Assembly (NCBI RefSeq): GCF_011742875.1
Contig: NZ_JAAQTL010000001.1
Coordinates: 3,230,867-3,294,866 of the forward strand
Source of the DNA: Luteibacter yeojuensis
GTDB taxonomy: Bacteria; Pseudomonadota; Gammaproteobacteria; Xanthomonadales; Rhodanobacteraceae
Length of the DNA: 64,000 nt
Direction: 5' to 3'
Part shown: in pieces, positions 50,441 through 59,693 of the stretch
How the letters are laid out: every line of letters starts with the position of its first letter
How positions within the stretch are numbered: position 1 is the stretch's first letter
The notes under the pieces: generated by a model
The model's database searches: none
Told to the model about the DNA's origin: nothing
Seen by the model: only the letters and a program-made list of their open reading frames with translations
Translations under genes and position numbers: made by a program

Positions 50441-51189
50441 CAGGCCTCGCGGATCAGCCCGCGCTCGGCCAGGGACACAGGCTGGCCCTGCCCGATGATC
50501 AGGTGATCGAGCACGCGGATGTCCATCAGGGCCAGGGCGTCGATGAGGGTCCGGGTGATGTCCACGTCCGCCGCGCTGGGTTCGGCCACCCCCGAGGGAT
50601 GGTTGTGGGCGAGGATCACGGCGCTCGCATGGTGGCGCAGGCAGGCCCGGACCACCTCGCGCGGGTAGACGCTGGCGCCGTCGATGGTGCCCCGGAACAG
50701 CTCCTCGTAAGCCAGCACGCGGTGGCGGGTGTCGAGGAAGAGGCAGGCGAACACCTCGTGACGCAGGTGGACCATGCGGGCACGAAGGTACTGGGCGCTG
50801 TCGCGGGGGTTTTCGATGCGCGGCAGGTCGACCAGGCCCTCGCCCAGTGCGCGGCGGGCCAGCTCCAGCGTGACGATCAGACGGGCGCGCTTTACCGGCC
50901 CGAAGCCGCTCACGGGCGGCAGCTCCGCGGCCTCCGACAGCAGGCGGCCGAGACCGCCCGCGCGGGAAAGGAGCGCGCGGCCGGTGGCGACGGCATCCCT
51001 GCCGGCGCTTCCGCTACCCAGCAACACGGCAAGCAGTTCGGCGTCGGACAGCGCGGCAGCCCCGTGCGTGTACAGACGCTCGCGCGGTCGCTCGTGGGCG
51101 GCCCAGTCGCGAATGGGTTGTGAACGGTACGCCGAAGGCGCGAGGGGCGCATCGCGAACGGCGGACGGATCGTCGGACCCGGATGTCAT
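50440..51189 (-). CDS. radC: RadC family JAB1/MPN-domain protein
   Basis: This 249-residue RadC family protein has an N-terminal helix-hairpin-helix-like part (LSDAELLAVLLGSG, LPPVSGFGPVKRARLIV) and a JAMM metalloprotease-like domain with HASAVILAHNHPSGVAEPSAAD, the metal-binding signature. The biochemical role remains unclear despite the historical name; links to recombination repair have been doubted. It is divergent from coaBC across a 169-bp gap, the usual arrangement in gammaproteobacteria. Confidence 0.93.
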   Translation of the reverse strand: MTSGSDDPSAVRDAPLAPSAYRSQPIRDWAAHERPRERLYTHGAAALSDAELLAVLLGSGSAGRDAVATGRALLSRAGGLGRLLSEAAELPPVSGFGPVKRARLIVTLELARRALGEGLVDLPRIENPRDSAQYLRARMVHLRHEVFACLFLDTRHRVLAYEELFRGTIDGASVYPREVVRACLRHHASAVILAHNHPSGVAEPSAADVDITRTLIDALALMDIRVLDHLIIGQGQPVSLAERGLIREA

Positions 51190-51358
51190 GTTGCCTGCCT
51201 CGTGTCGATGCCGCGCGTGACTCGCGGCGCAGGCTTCAAGTTAGGGTTGTCACGGGGGCGTGGCGATAGAACGATTCTGAAAATGCGCGCGGAAATGCAG
51301 AGGCGTCCAGGCCGGAATCCGTTAAGCTAGCGGTCCTTTCGAAGAGCGCCGTTCCGCC

Positions 51359-52570
51359 ATGAGTCTTCGCCAGCGTCGCATCCTCATTGGCGTTACCGGA
51401 GGTATCGCCGCTTACAAGGTCTGCGAACTCGTGCGCCGCCTGCGCGACCTCGAGGCCGAGGTGCGTGTGGTCATGACCGAAGGGGCCACCCACTTCGTCA
51501 CGCCCACGACCTTCCAGGCCCTGTCCGGCCAGCCGGTCCGCGTGAGCCTGTGGGACGAGCAGGGCGAGGCGGCCATGGGCCACATCGAACTGGCCCGTTG
51601 GGCCGAGCGCGTGCTCATCGCGCCGGCCAGCGCCGACACCATCGCGCGACTGGCCCACGGCTTTGCCGACGACCTCCTGTCGACGGTGGTGCTCGCCACG
51701 GCCGCGCCCGTCTATGTCGCGCCGGCGATGAACCAGCAGATGTGGGCAAGCCTCGCCGTGCAGGCGAACGTCGGCACGCTGCGGGTGCGCGGCATGGGCG
51801 TGCTCGGCCCCGCCGACGGCGACCAGGCCTGCGGCGACATCGGTTCGGGACGGATGCTGGAACCGCACGAACTGCGCGACATCCTGGTTGCCTCGTTCGG
51901 CGACCAGCCCCTGCGTGGCCGCCGCGTGGTGGTGAGCGCCGGTCCCACTTACGAAGACATCGACCCCGTGCGCTTTATCGGCAACCGCAGTTCCGGGCGC
52001 ATGGGCTTCGCCGTGGCCGCCGCGGCGCGCGACGCCGGGGCGGAGGTGACGCTGGTCGCCGGTCCTGTCCTGCTGCCCACGCCGCCCGGCGTGCACCGCG
52101 TGGATGTGCGCAGCGCGCGGCAGATGCACGAGGCCGTGCTGCGCGCGGTACGCGACGCCGATATCTACATCGGCGCGGCGGCCGTCGGCGATTACCGTCC
52201 GGCCGAGGTTTCCGAGCACAAGCTGAAGAAATCGGGGGGCGCGCCCCTTCACCTCGAACTCACCGAAAATCCCGACATCATCGCCTCGCTGGCGGCCGGT
52301 GCGGATCGTCCGTACCTGGTCGGCTTCGCGGCGGAAACGCGCGACCTCGCCAGCTACGCCGGCGAGAAGCTGCGCCGGAAGGGCATCGACATGATCGCCG
52401 CGAACGAAGTGGGCAGCGGCAAGGGGTTCGAGGTGGCCGACAATGCGTTGCACCTGTACTGGCCCGGCGGCGACGAGACGCTGCCCGAGATGCCGAAGAC
52501 GGAGCTGGCACGCCGGCTCGTCGCGCGCCTCGCCGAACGATTCCTCTCCGGCACCGGAACCGCCTCTTGA
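51359..52570 (+). CDS. coaBC: Bifunctional phosphopantothenoylcysteine decarboxylase/phosphopantothenate-cysteine ligase
   Basis: This 403-residue enzyme carries out two steps of coenzyme A synthesis. The N-terminal flavoprotein CoaC domain (about 1-185) has [20 protein letters not shown], the active-site motif APAMNQQMW and CGDIGSGRM. The C-terminal CoaB domain has [45 protein letters not shown] and the lysine-rich [11 protein letters not shown]. Its stop overlaps the TTG start of dut, so the two are translationally coupled. Confidence 0.95.
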   Translation: MSLRQRRILIGVTGGIAAYKVCELVRRLRDLEAEVRVVMTEGATHFVTPTTFQALSGQPVRVSLWDEQGEAAMGHIELARWAERVLIAPASADTIARLAHGFADDLLSTVVLATAAPVYVAPAMNQQMWASLAVQANVGTLRVRGMGVLGPADGDQACGDIGSGRMLEPHELRDILVASFGDQPLRGRRVVVSAGPTYEDIDPVRFIGNRSSGRMGFAVAAAARDAGAEVTLVAGPVLLPTPPGVHRVDVRSARQMHEAVLRAVRDADIYIGAAAVGDYRPAEVSEHKLKKSGGAPLHLELTENPDIIASLAAGADRPYLVGFAAETRDLASYAGEKLRRKGIDMIAANEVGSGKGFEVADNALHLYWPGGDETLPEMPKTELARRLVARLAERFLSGTGTAS

Positions 52571-53022
52571 TCGACATCGAACTGAAGATCCTCGACCCTC
52601 GCCTGGGCGACAGCATTCCCCTGCCGGAACCCGCCACGGCGGGCAGCGCCGGCATGGACCTGCGCGCCGCGGTGGATGCTCCCGTGATCCTCGCCCCCGG
52701 CGACAGCACGCTGGTGCCGAGCGGCATGGCCATCCACATCGGTGACCCGGCCTGGTGCGCCCTGATCGTTCCGCGCTCGGGCCTGGGCCATAAACAGGGG
52801 CTGGTGATGGGCAACCTGGTGGGCGTCATCGACGCTGACTACCAGGGCCCGCTGATGATTTCCTGCTGGAATCGCGGAAACGCGAACGTGACCATCGCGC
52901 CGGGCGACCGGATTGCGCAATTATTGCTGGTACCGGTGGGTCGGGCGCGCCTGCGCGTCGTCGACGGGTTCACGCCTTCGCAGCGGGGCGAGGGGGGATT
53001 CGGTTCCACCGGTGTAGGCTGA
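52567..53022 (+). CDS. dut: dUTP diphosphatase
   Basis: This 151-residue trimeric dUTPase makes dUMP and keeps uracil out of DNA. The five conserved motifs are visible: [43 protein letters not shown] and the C-terminal [10 protein letters not shown]. The start is a TTG that overlaps the coaBC stop (TTGA). The frame remains open much further upstream, antiparallel to no feature and within coaBC, and is not coding there. coaBC-dut is a common gammaproteobacterial pair. Confidence 0.95.
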   Translation: MIDIELKILDPRLGDSIPLPEPATAGSAGMDLRAAVDAPVILAPGDSTLVPSGMAIHIGDPAWCALIVPRSGLGHKQGLVMGNLVGVIDADYQGPLMISCWNRGNANVTIAPGDRIAQLLLVPVGRARLRVVDGFTPSQRGEGGFGSTGVG

Positions 53023-53046
53023 TTCTCCGGGGATACAAGGGGCACC

Positions 53047-55395
53047 ATGGCTCGGAATGAGGGAGGGGCACGGCGCTTGCCCACGGTCGATCTGCGAAGG
53101 TTGCTGCCCCTGGCGGGAGCGACCCTGCTGGTCGTCGCGGGAGCGTTCTGCGCGTGGCAGGCCTGGCTGATCGCCGACGAAGGCGACGCCGCCGAGCGTA
53201 CGCGCATGGCGCAACGACAAGCGGTAAGGGATATCGGCGAGCTCGTCGCGGCGAAGCGCGAGGCGCTGCATCGCGCGCTGGCCGACACCGGTCTGGCGGC
53301 GACGATCGACGACCACGAGGCGGTGGCGATCCGCTTGCGCGGGACGCTTCCCGGCGTGCGCGCCGTCGAGGTGTACAGCGGCGGGCTGGACGAGGTTGTC
53401 CGCGCGAACTACCGGGAATTCGGTTACGCGAAGGCAGCCCAGCTGATGGCCGCCCTCGGCAGCGAGGGCGTGCCTCCCGCGTCCACCTCGCTGGATCGCG
53501 GGGAACGCCGGCTCACGATGGTGATGCCCGTCACGAGCGGGGCGGGCGTGCGCGCCTGGGTCTGGCTCGAATATCCTTTCGACGAGATCGCCGCGCGTTT
53601 CGACGCCATCTCGCCGGGTGCCGGCCGCATCGAACTGCGCCAGGGCGATGGGCGCGACAGTCTTGCGCTGCTGTTCCGCGGCTCGCGCTCTGCCGACCTG
53701 GAATCCGAGGGTCAGCAGGTGGCCGGCACGTCGCTGTACGTGTTCGCCGCCATGCCGCGGGCTTTCATCGTCATTCCGCATTCGGAGGCACTGGCCATCC
53801 TGCTCACGCTGGTGGGACTCGGCGGCGGCGCGTTCCTGGTGTGGTCGATGCGCCGGCGGCCCGCGGCGCTTCCCGAGCCCGAACCCGAACCCGAAGAAGA
53901 CATGCTGGTCGCCGATGTGGTGCGCAAGCCGCGGCTTCCTCCCGCGCCTTCCACGACCGCCGCGGCCACCGCGGCAGCGGCACCGGCGACACCGGCAGGC
54001 GCCGCCGAAGCCGTCGATCCCTCCATCTTCCGCGCCTACGACATCCGTGGCGTGGCGGGTTCCGCACTGACCGCCGGCGTGGCGCACCGCATCGGCCAGG
54101 CCATCGGCGCACGCATGCTCGAACGCGACCTGCGCGAGATCGTGGTCGGCCGCGACGGACGCCTGTCGGGCCCGGAACTCGCCGGTGCGCTGTCCGACGG
54201 CCTGCGCGCCGCGGGCATCGACGTGATCGACATCGGCATGGTGCCGACGCCTTTGGTGTATTTCGCCGCTTACCACTTCGGCACGGGTTGCGGTGTCTCG
54301 GTCACAGGCAGCCATAACCCGCCGGACTACAACGGTTTCAAGATCGTGATCGGCGGGGAAACGCTTGCCGAGGACGCCATCGCCGATCTCTACCGGCGCA
54401 TCGACGAGGGCCGCCTGCCGGCGGACGGCGGCGGCACCTGGCGCGAGCAGCCCGTCGTCGACGCTTATGTGGCGCGCATCGCGGGCGATGTGGCAGCGGA
54501 ACGTCGCCTCAAGGTCGTCGTGGACGCGGGCAACGGCGTGGCCGGCGCCGTGGCCCCCCGCGTGCTCGAGGACATCGGCTGCGAAGTGATCCCGTTGTAC
54601 TGCGACGTGGACGGCCGCTTCCCGAACCACCATCCCGACCCCTCCGACCCGCACAACCTGGCGGACCTGATCGCCGCCGTGAATACGATCGGGGCCGACC
54701 TCGGTGTCGCTTTCGACGGCGACGGCGACCGCCTCGGCGTGGTCACGCAGGCGGGTGAGATCGTCTATCCCGACCGTCTCCTGATGCTGTTCGCCCAGGA
54801 CGTGCTGGCGCGCAACCCGGGCGCCACGGTGATCTACGACGTGAAGTGCACGGGCCACCTTCGCCCCGTGATCCAGGAAGCCGCGGGCGTGCCGCTGATG
54901 TGGCGCACGGGGCATTCGCTGATCAAGGCGAAGATGCGCGAGACCGGTGCGGCGCTGGCGGGCGAGATGAGCGGCCACTTCTTCTTCGCCGACAACAACC
55001 GCTGGTACGGTTTCGACGACGGCATCTACGCCGCCGCGCGCCTGCTCGAGATCGTGGCTGGCGATCTGGAAGAGCGTACCGTCGCCGAGCTTTTCGACAG
55101 CTTGCCGAAGAGCGTCTCGACGCCGGAACTGCGCCTGCCGATGGCGGAAGGCTCGCATTTCCGCTTCATGGAGGCGTTCCGCGCCTCGGCCACCTTCGAG
55201 GATGCGCGCGTCACCACCATCGACGGCATACGTGTGGACTGGAGCGACGGGTGGGGGCTCGTGCGGGCCTCGAATACCTCGCCGGCCCTGATCTTCCGCT
55301 TCGACGCCGACAGCAGCCGGTCGCTCGAACGGATCAAGCAGGCCTTCCGCCAGCGTCTGCTGGCGGTGGACAGGAACCTGCCGCTGCCGTTCTGA
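53047..55395 (+). CDS. algC: Phosphomannomutase/phosphoglucomutase AlgC with N-terminal membrane-anchored domain
   Basis: This 782-residue protein joins an N-terminal region (two transmembrane helices at about 20-42 and 245-272 flanking a predicted periplasmic domain of about 200 residues) through a Pro/Ala-rich linker to a complete cytosolic alpha-D-phosphohexomutase (about 325-782). The mutase has the phosphoserine Ser422 in VSVTGSHNPPDYNG, the metal loop DGDGDR, the sugar loop GEMSGHFFF and the phosphate-binding RASNTSPALIFRFD. It interconverts 6-phospho and 1-phospho mannose/glucose for exopolysaccharide and LPS precursors. AAGGGG precedes the ATG. It follows dut by 24 bp. Confidence 0.93.
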   Translation: MARNEGGARRLPTVDLRRLLPLAGATLLVVAGAFCAWQAWLIADEGDAAERTRMAQRQAVRDIGELVAAKREALHRALADTGLAATIDDHEAVAIRLRGTLPGVRAVEVYSGGLDEVVRANYREFGYAKAAQLMAALGSEGVPPASTSLDRGERRLTMVMPVTSGAGVRAWVWLEYPFDEIAARFDAISPGAGRIELRQGDGRDSLALLFRGSRSADLESEGQQVAGTSLYVFAAMPRAFIVIPHSEALAILLTLVGLGGGAFLVWSMRRRPAALPEPEPEPEEDMLVADVVRKPRLPPAPSTTAAATAAAAPATPAGAAEAVDPSIFRAYDIRGVAGSALTAGVAHRIGQAIGARMLERDLREIVVGRDGRLSGPELAGALSDGLRAAGIDVIDIGMVPTPLVYFAAYHFGTGCGVSVTGSHNPPDYNGFKIVIGGETLAEDAIADLYRRIDEGRLPADGGGTWREQPVVDAYVARIAGDVAAERRLKVVVDAGNGVAGAVAPRVLEDIGCEVIPLYCDVDGRFPNHHPDPSDPHNLADLIAAVNTIGADLGVAFDGDGDRLGVVTQAGEIVYPDRLLMLFAQDVLARNPGATVIYDVKCTGHLRPVIQEAAGVPLMWRTGHSLIKAKMRETGAALAGEMSGHFFFADNNRWYGFDDGIYAAARLLEIVAGDLEERTVAELFDSLPKSVSTPELRLPMAEGSHFRFMEAFRASATFEDARVTTIDGIRVDWSDGWGLVRASNTSPALIFRFDADSSRSLERIKQAFRQRLLAVDRNLPLPF

Positions 55396-55412
55396 GGTGG
55401 CGCCGGCCATCC

Positions 55413-55534
55413 TGCAGGAGCCGTTATGGCGGCGAGGGGAATCTACCTTGCCGCTTCTTCGCTCCGTGGGCTTCTCGCCGCTGTAGCGGCTCCCACAGTG
55501 ATGACCAGCTCCCTCGCCGTATGGCGGCGCCTGC
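55413..55534. repeat. Inverted-repeat cluster, diverged
   Basis: TGCAGGAGCCGTTATGGCGG (55413-55432) faces CTCGCCGCTGTAGCGGCTCCCACA (ending 55497), and a third partial arm CTCGCCGTATGGCGGCGCCTGCA follows (55512-55534). The centre is the reverse complement of the 47444 and 59694 centres (GAGAAGCCCACGGAGCG...TTCCCCTCGCC). It lies between convergent algC and the DUF4124 gene. Confidence 0.85.
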
Positions 55535-55547
55535 AACGAAAGGGCGG

Positions 55548-56204
55548 TCAGCGGCCGGGATTGGCCGCGTCGGCGGCTTTCAGCTCGCGATAGTGGCGCA
55601 ACTGCGCCTCGGTATTCACGCGCGCAGCTTCCTTCGCCTCCTGCTGGCGCTGCAGCGTGGCCCGCAGCGCGGCCACGGTGTTGCGCTGCTCGGTGATACG
55701 GTCGGTGAGGTATTTGGGCACCTGCTGCTTGGCGCGCTCGAGGTCGCCCGCGCGATTGAGCAGGTCGGCCAGGGATTTTTCCTGGCCCTGCAGGTTGAGC
55801 CGGGTGGTGCGCGCCGCCTGCTCGAAGGTATCCAGTTCGGCGTTCTTGGCCGCGGTGAAGTCGGCCTCGGTGGGATAGGCATTGAGCATCTGCGCATCCT
55901 CGCGCTGCTTCTGCTGCCGTGCCTGTTCTTCGGCCGCCTTCTGCTCGGCGACTTTCTTCGCCGCCGCGCGTTCCGCGGCGGTCAGCTGGCGGTCGACGTG
56001 ACGTACCACCAGTCCTTGCGAATTGACCACGTCATAGCCGGCCTTCATCGCCTCGGAGGTGAGGCTGTCGCTGAAGTAAGACTGCCCGGACGCGTCCTTC
56101 CAGCGGTAGCGGTAGGCGTTGTTGTTGGCCGGATTCTTCTGGGCGAGCGCGGCCGTGCCGATGCACAGGACCGCCCCCGCCAGGATGTAACGCGCTGCTC
56201 GCAT
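55548..56204 (-). CDS. DUF4124 domain-containing secreted protein
   Basis: This 218-residue exported protein has a signal peptide (YILAGAVLCIGTAALA). The DUF4124 module is YRYRWKDASGQSYFSDSLTSEA, followed by a long charged coiled-coil region (about 70-215, rich in Ala, Glu, Gln and Lys: VAEQKAAEEQARQQKQRED and others). DUF4124 proteins are common periplasmic proteins of unknown role in Xanthomonadales and pseudomonads. ATG 56204 follows GGGGAAGG; the longer frame overlapping pyrE is rejected. It lies 110 bp downstream of pyrE. Confidence 0.88.
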   Translation of the reverse strand: MRAARYILAGAVLCIGTAALAQKNPANNNAYRYRWKDASGQSYFSDSLTSEAMKAGYDVVNSQGLVVRHVDRQLTAAERAAAKKVAEQKAAEEQARQQKQREDAQMLNAYPTEADFTAAKNAELDTFEQAARTTRLNLQGQEKSLADLLNRAGDLERAKQQVPKYLTDRITEQRNTVAALRATLQRQQEAKEAARVNTEAQLRHYRELKAADAANPGR

Positions 56205-56314
56205 GCCTTCCCCCTTCACTTGAGCCGAGTATAGCCAGCACGCGTGCACGGATTGTGCCCGCCGGGCAGACCGCTTCCGGCCGGTGACGCAGTTGGCGTT
56301 TTCCGCCGGGTCCG

Positions 56315-56962
56315 TCAGGCCTTGACGCCGTATTGCTCGCGGTAGGCAAGTAGGCGGCCGTGCTCGGCGGCGAGTTCCGGCCGCTCCCCGGCGTAGGCGA
56401 GCACGTCGGCCAGGCTGGCGATGGCGATGACGGGAATGCCGAACTGCGCCGAGACCTCCTGTGCCGCCGACAACTGGCCCTGGCCGCGTTCCTGCCGGTC
56501 GAGCGCGATCAGCACGCCGGCCGGCTCGGCGCCGTGGGCGCGGATCAGCTCCAGCGACTCGCGGACGGCGGTGCCGGCGGTCATTACGTCGTCCACGATC
56601 AGCACGCGGCCGCGCAGAGGGGCGCCCACCAGCGTGCCGCCTTCCCCGTGGTCCTTCGCTTCCTTGCGGTTGTAGGCCCAGGGGACATCGCGTCCCTGGG
56701 TATCGGCGAGGGCAATGGCCGTGGCCGCGGCGAGGGCGATGCCTTTGTAGGCCGGGCCGAAGAGCATGTCGAAGGGCACGCCCGAGCGTGCCGCCGCGGC
56801 CGCGTAGGAGCGGCCCAGACGAGCCAGCGCCGCGCCGGAATCGATCCGGCCCATGTTGAAGAAGTAGGGGCTGTTGCGGCCCGATTTCAGCGTGAAGTCG
56901 CCAAAACGAAGAACGTCGCGGGCGAGGGTGAGTTCGATGAATTCGCGCTGGTAATCGTGCAC
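56315..56962 (-). CDS. pyrE: Orotate phosphoribosyltransferase
   Basis: This 215-residue enzyme joins orotate and PRPP to give OMP in pyrimidine synthesis. The PRPP-binding motif is [19 protein letters not shown]. The flexible catalytic loop is [18 protein letters not shown], and the N-terminal [16 protein letters not shown] is characteristic. It is divergent from the exonuclease III gene across a 121-bp region. Confidence 0.95.
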   Translation of the reverse strand: MHDYQREFIELTLARDVLRFGDFTLKSGRNSPYFFNMGRIDSGAALARLGRSYAAAAARSGVPFDMLFGPAYKGIALAAATAIALADTQGRDVPWAYNRKEAKDHGEGGTLVGAPLRGRVLIVDDVMTAGTAVRESLELIRAHGAEPAGVLIALDRQERGQGQLSAAQEVSAQFGIPVIAIASLADVLAYAGERPELAAEHGRLLAYREQYGVKA

Positions 56963-57083
56963 GGCAAGGCTCTCGGGGTCGGGAAGGGCGAAGGTGGTGC
57001 CGGTGGCTCGCGCGGGCCGGCATGGCCGCCATGGTACAACCCGTTATGATGGCCGGATCGCCTAACGTCCCCAGCAAGGTCCC

Positions 57084-57854
57084 ATGCGCATCATTTCCCT
57101 GAACGCCAACGGTATCCGTTCCGCCGCCACCAAGGGCGTGTTCGAATGGCTACGCAAGCAGGACGCCGACGTGGTTTGCCTGCAGGAAACCAAGTCGCAG
57201 GAAACGCAGCTGACCGATCCGATGTTCCGTCCCGACGGGCATCACTGCTTCTATCACGACGCGCGCAGCAAGAAGGGTTACAGCGGCGTGGCGATCTACT
57301 CCAAGCGCGAACCGGACGAGGTGCGCGTGTCGCTGGGCCGCGAGGATTTCGACTGCGAGGGCCGCTACATCGAGGCGCGCTACGGCAACCTCAGCGTGGT
57401 CTCGTTCTATATCCCCTCGGGTTCTTCCGGCGAAGAACGCCAGCAGTACAAGTTCCGCATCATGGAATGGCTGACGGCCATCCTGCGCGAGTGGGCGGCC
57501 AGCGGCCGCGAGTACGTGCTGTGCGGCGACTGGAACATCGTGCACACGAAGAACGACATCAAGAACTGGACATCGAACCAGAAGAACTCCGGTTGCCTGC
57601 CCGAGGAACGGGCGTGGCTGGACCTCCTCTTCAAGGAAATCGGCTGGGTGGACAGCTTCCGTGCCATCAAGCCGGACGCCGTGGAATACACCTGGTGGTC
57701 CAACCGCGGCCAGGCGCGCGCGAACAACGTGGGATGGCGGATCGACTACCAGATCGTCACGCCGGGCCTGCGCGGGCGCTTGCGCGATTGCTCGATCTAT
57801 CGCGACGAGCGGTTCTCCGACCACGCGCCCTATACCGTGGACTATGCCGAGTAA
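57084..57854 (+). CDS. Exodeoxyribonuclease III family protein (XthA/Crc-like)
   Basis: This 256-residue endonuclease/exonuclease/phosphatase fold protein has LNANGIRSAATKGVFEWLRK, CLQETKSQETQL (metal-binding Glu), YVLCGDWNIVHTKNDIKN, VEYTWWSNRGQARANNVGWR, IDYQIVTPGL and the C-terminal FSDHAPYTVDYAE with the catalytic Asp-His. The catalytic residues look intact, favouring a real AP endonuclease/exonuclease III. Pseudomonad Crc is a close relative with a regulatory role, and sequence alone does not exclude this. It is followed 3 bp later by ampG. Confidence 0.88.
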   Translation: MRIISLNANGIRSAATKGVFEWLRKQDADVVCLQETKSQETQLTDPMFRPDGHHCFYHDARSKKGYSGVAIYSKREPDEVRVSLGREDFDCEGRYIEARYGNLSVVSFYIPSGSSGEERQQYKFRIMEWLTAILREWAASGREYVLCGDWNIVHTKNDIKNWTSNQKNSGCLPEERAWLDLLFKEIGWVDSFRAIKPDAVEYTWWSNRGQARANNVGWRIDYQIVTPGLRGRLRDCSIYRDERFSDHAPYTVDYAE

Positions 57855-57857
57855 GCG

Positions 57858-59153
57858 ATGACCGAAGCTGCACGCTACAAGGGGCTGCGCGGGGTCGCCG
57901 CGGCCTTCGCCCAGCCCGGCGCCGTGACGATGCTTTTCTTCGGCCTGGCCTCCGGCCTGCCGTTCCTGCTGGTGGGCAACACGTTGTCTGCGTGGTTGAA
58001 GGAAGCCGGCGTGGACTACGGCGCGATCGGCATCGCGAGCTACGTCACCTTCGCCTACAACTTCAAGTTCGTCTGGGCGCCCCTGGTCGACAAGTGCCGT
58101 CTGCCGCTGTTCGGCCGCCTGGGCCTGCGCCGGGGCTGGCTCATGTTCTCGCTGGTGCTGCTAGGTGCGGGGCTCCTCGGCATGGCGGCGATGCCGCCGG
58201 AGGTGTCGCTCCCGCGCTTCATGGCGGTAACCTTCGTCGCCGCCTTCGCGGGGGCCACCATCGATATCGTCGTGGATGCCTATCGCGTCGAAATCGCACC
58301 GCAGGAAGCCCAGGGTGCGCTCGCGGCCACGTACACGCTCGGCTACCGCCTCGGCCTGATCGCCGGCGGCGCGGGCATCCTGATCGTGGCCGACATCTTC
58401 GGCTGGCGGGGCGGCTACGTCGCCATTTGCGCGCTCCTCGCGATTCCGGTGGTGACCGTGCTCGTGGCGCGCGAGCCGACGCACCGCGTGCGCGAGCGGC
58501 TGCCACTCGGCCGTGCCGTGCAGGAGGGCTTCGTCCGGCCGTTCCAGGATTTCCTTGCGCGCTACGGCATCGCGCTGGCGTTGGGCCTGCTGCTCTTCGT
58601 CGCACTGTTCCGCCTGCCCGACCAGATGCTCGGGGTGATGGCGTATCCCTTCTACCTCGATGCGGGCTTCACCAAGACGCAGATCGCGGAGGTGTCGAAA
58701 GTCTACGGCGTGATCGTCGGCATCCTCGGCGCACTGCTCGGCGGGTGGGCGGTGATCCGCTTCGAGATGCGCCGCCTGCTGGTGGTCTCCGCCCTCGGTG
58801 TGGCCTTGTCCAACATGCTCTACCTGATCATGGCCATGCATCCCGGGCAGACCTGGGCCTTCGTCGCCACGCTCTCCGGCGACAACTTCGCGCAGGGCTT
58901 CGCGGGGCCGGTACTGGTGGCCTTCATGTCGGGCCTGGTCAACCGCAGCTTCACCGCCACGCAGTACGCGCTGCTCAGCGCACTGGCGAACCTGCCGGGC
59001 AAGCTGCTCGGCGGTTTCTCGGGGTTCCTGGTCAAGGAAGCGGGCTATCCCTCGCTCTTCGTGCTCAGCACGGTATCCATCGTGCCCACCCTGGTCGTGC
59101 TGGCGCTGCTGTGGCGGCGCATGCCCCGGCCTGTCGACTCGCTCACGGATTGA
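57858..59153 (+). CDS. ampG: AmpG-family muropeptide permease (MFS)
   Basis: This 431-residue inner-membrane transporter has about 12 hydrophobic segments. AmpG imports GlcNAc-anhydroMurNAc peptides for cell-wall recycling and thereby influences AmpC beta-lactamase induction. The typical start is MLFFGLASGLPFLLVGNTL with SAWLKEAGVDYGAIG, then YNFKFVWAPLVDKCRLPLFG, ATIDIVVDAYRVEIAP and, in the second half, PDQMLGVMAYPFYLDAGF. It probably shares a transcript with the upstream exonuclease gene, and anmK of the same recycling pathway lies close by on the other strand. Confidence 0.92.
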   Translation: MTEAARYKGLRGVAAAFAQPGAVTMLFFGLASGLPFLLVGNTLSAWLKEAGVDYGAIGIASYVTFAYNFKFVWAPLVDKCRLPLFGRLGLRRGWLMFSLVLLGAGLLGMAAMPPEVSLPRFMAVTFVAAFAGATIDIVVDAYRVEIAPQEAQGALAATYTLGYRLGLIAGGAGILIVADIFGWRGGYVAICALLAIPVVTVLVAREPTHRVRERLPLGRAVQEGFVRPFQDFLARYGIALALGLLLFVALFRLPDQMLGVMAYPFYLDAGFTKTQIAEVSKVYGVIVGILGALLGGWAVIRFEMRRLLVVSALGVALSNMLYLIMAMHPGQTWAFVATLSGDNFAQGFAGPVLVAFMSGLVNRSFTATQYALLSALANLPGKLLGGFSGFLVKEAGYPSLFVLSTVSIVPTLVVLALLWRRMPRPVDSLTD

Positions 59154-59252
59154 ACCATGGAACGGGTCTTAGGCCGGACGGACGATCTTCGCAATGCGCC
59201 AAAAATGTGTAAGATCGCCGCCACAGGGGGCATGCGCGAGGAGGTCACGCAC

Positions 59253-59561
59253 GTGCCAGATATCGTGGTGAGACACATCGACGAGCAGATGGCCGAGCGG
59301 ATCAAGACGCTCGCTCGCGAACGACGCTGGTCGATCAATGAGGTCATCCTGCACGCGTTGCGCTATGGGCTTGGCTTGAGCCCGGGTGACGTGTTCAACG
59401 AGCTTTTGCTCGAACCCGGCGACATCGCGCACCTCACGGGCGCATGGGATGCCGAGGAGCAGGCCGCTTTCCAGGAGGCGCTCTCCGCCCTGGCCCAGGC
59501 CTCGCCGTCGACACTGGTCGACACCGCGCCGCGTCCCGCGAAGACCACCGAATCGTTCTGA
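59253..59561 (+). CDS. Ribbon-helix-helix (Arc/FitA-like) protein
   Basis: This 102-residue protein has an N-terminal ribbon-helix-helix motif (PDIVVRHIDEQMAERIKTLA then RERRWSINEVILHALRYG). The rest is acidic (GDIAHLTGAWDAEEQAAFQE). The GTG at 59253 is chosen because AGGAGGT lies 7 nt upstream. Earlier in-frame ATGs at 59157 and 59232 give poorly formed extensions. No toxin gene is adjacent, so an antitoxin role is unsupported; it is more likely a small stand-alone regulator. It is 99 bp after ampG. Confidence 0.82.
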   Translation: MPDIVVRHIDEQMAERIKTLARERRWSINEVILHALRYGLGLSPGDVFNELLLEPGDIAHLTGAWDAEEQAAFQEALSALAQASPSTLVDTAPRPAKTTESF

Positions 59562-59586
59562 CGCATATCGCAGGGGCAACCGGCCC

Positions 59587-59669
59587 TGTGGGAGCCGCTT
59601 CGACGGCGAGGGGTGCTCGCCGCACGCTGGCCCGCTGCCGCGGGATCGCCGGCACAGCCGGCTCCCACA
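59587..59669. repeat. Inverted-repeat element, GTGGGAGCCGCTTC type
   Basis: TGTGGGAGCCGCTTCGACGGCGA (59587-59609) opposes GCCGGCACAGCCGGCTCCCACA (ending 59669). The centre GGGTGCTCGCCGCA...CCCGCTGCCGCGGGATCGCC matches that of the 43337-43418 copy, while the arms have drifted. Confidence 0.88.
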
Positions 59670-59693
59670 AGCTTCCTTTCGACCCTGCCCTTC

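Noticed and set aside
52921-55536. 871-residue minus-strand open frame across algC
   Set aside because: It is antisense to a clear phosphohexomutase gene, with no domain of its own.
59253-59561. Ribbon-helix-helix gene as the antitoxin of a toxin-antitoxin pair
   Set aside because: No small toxin-like ORF lies before or after it; the downstream stretch consists of repeat elements.
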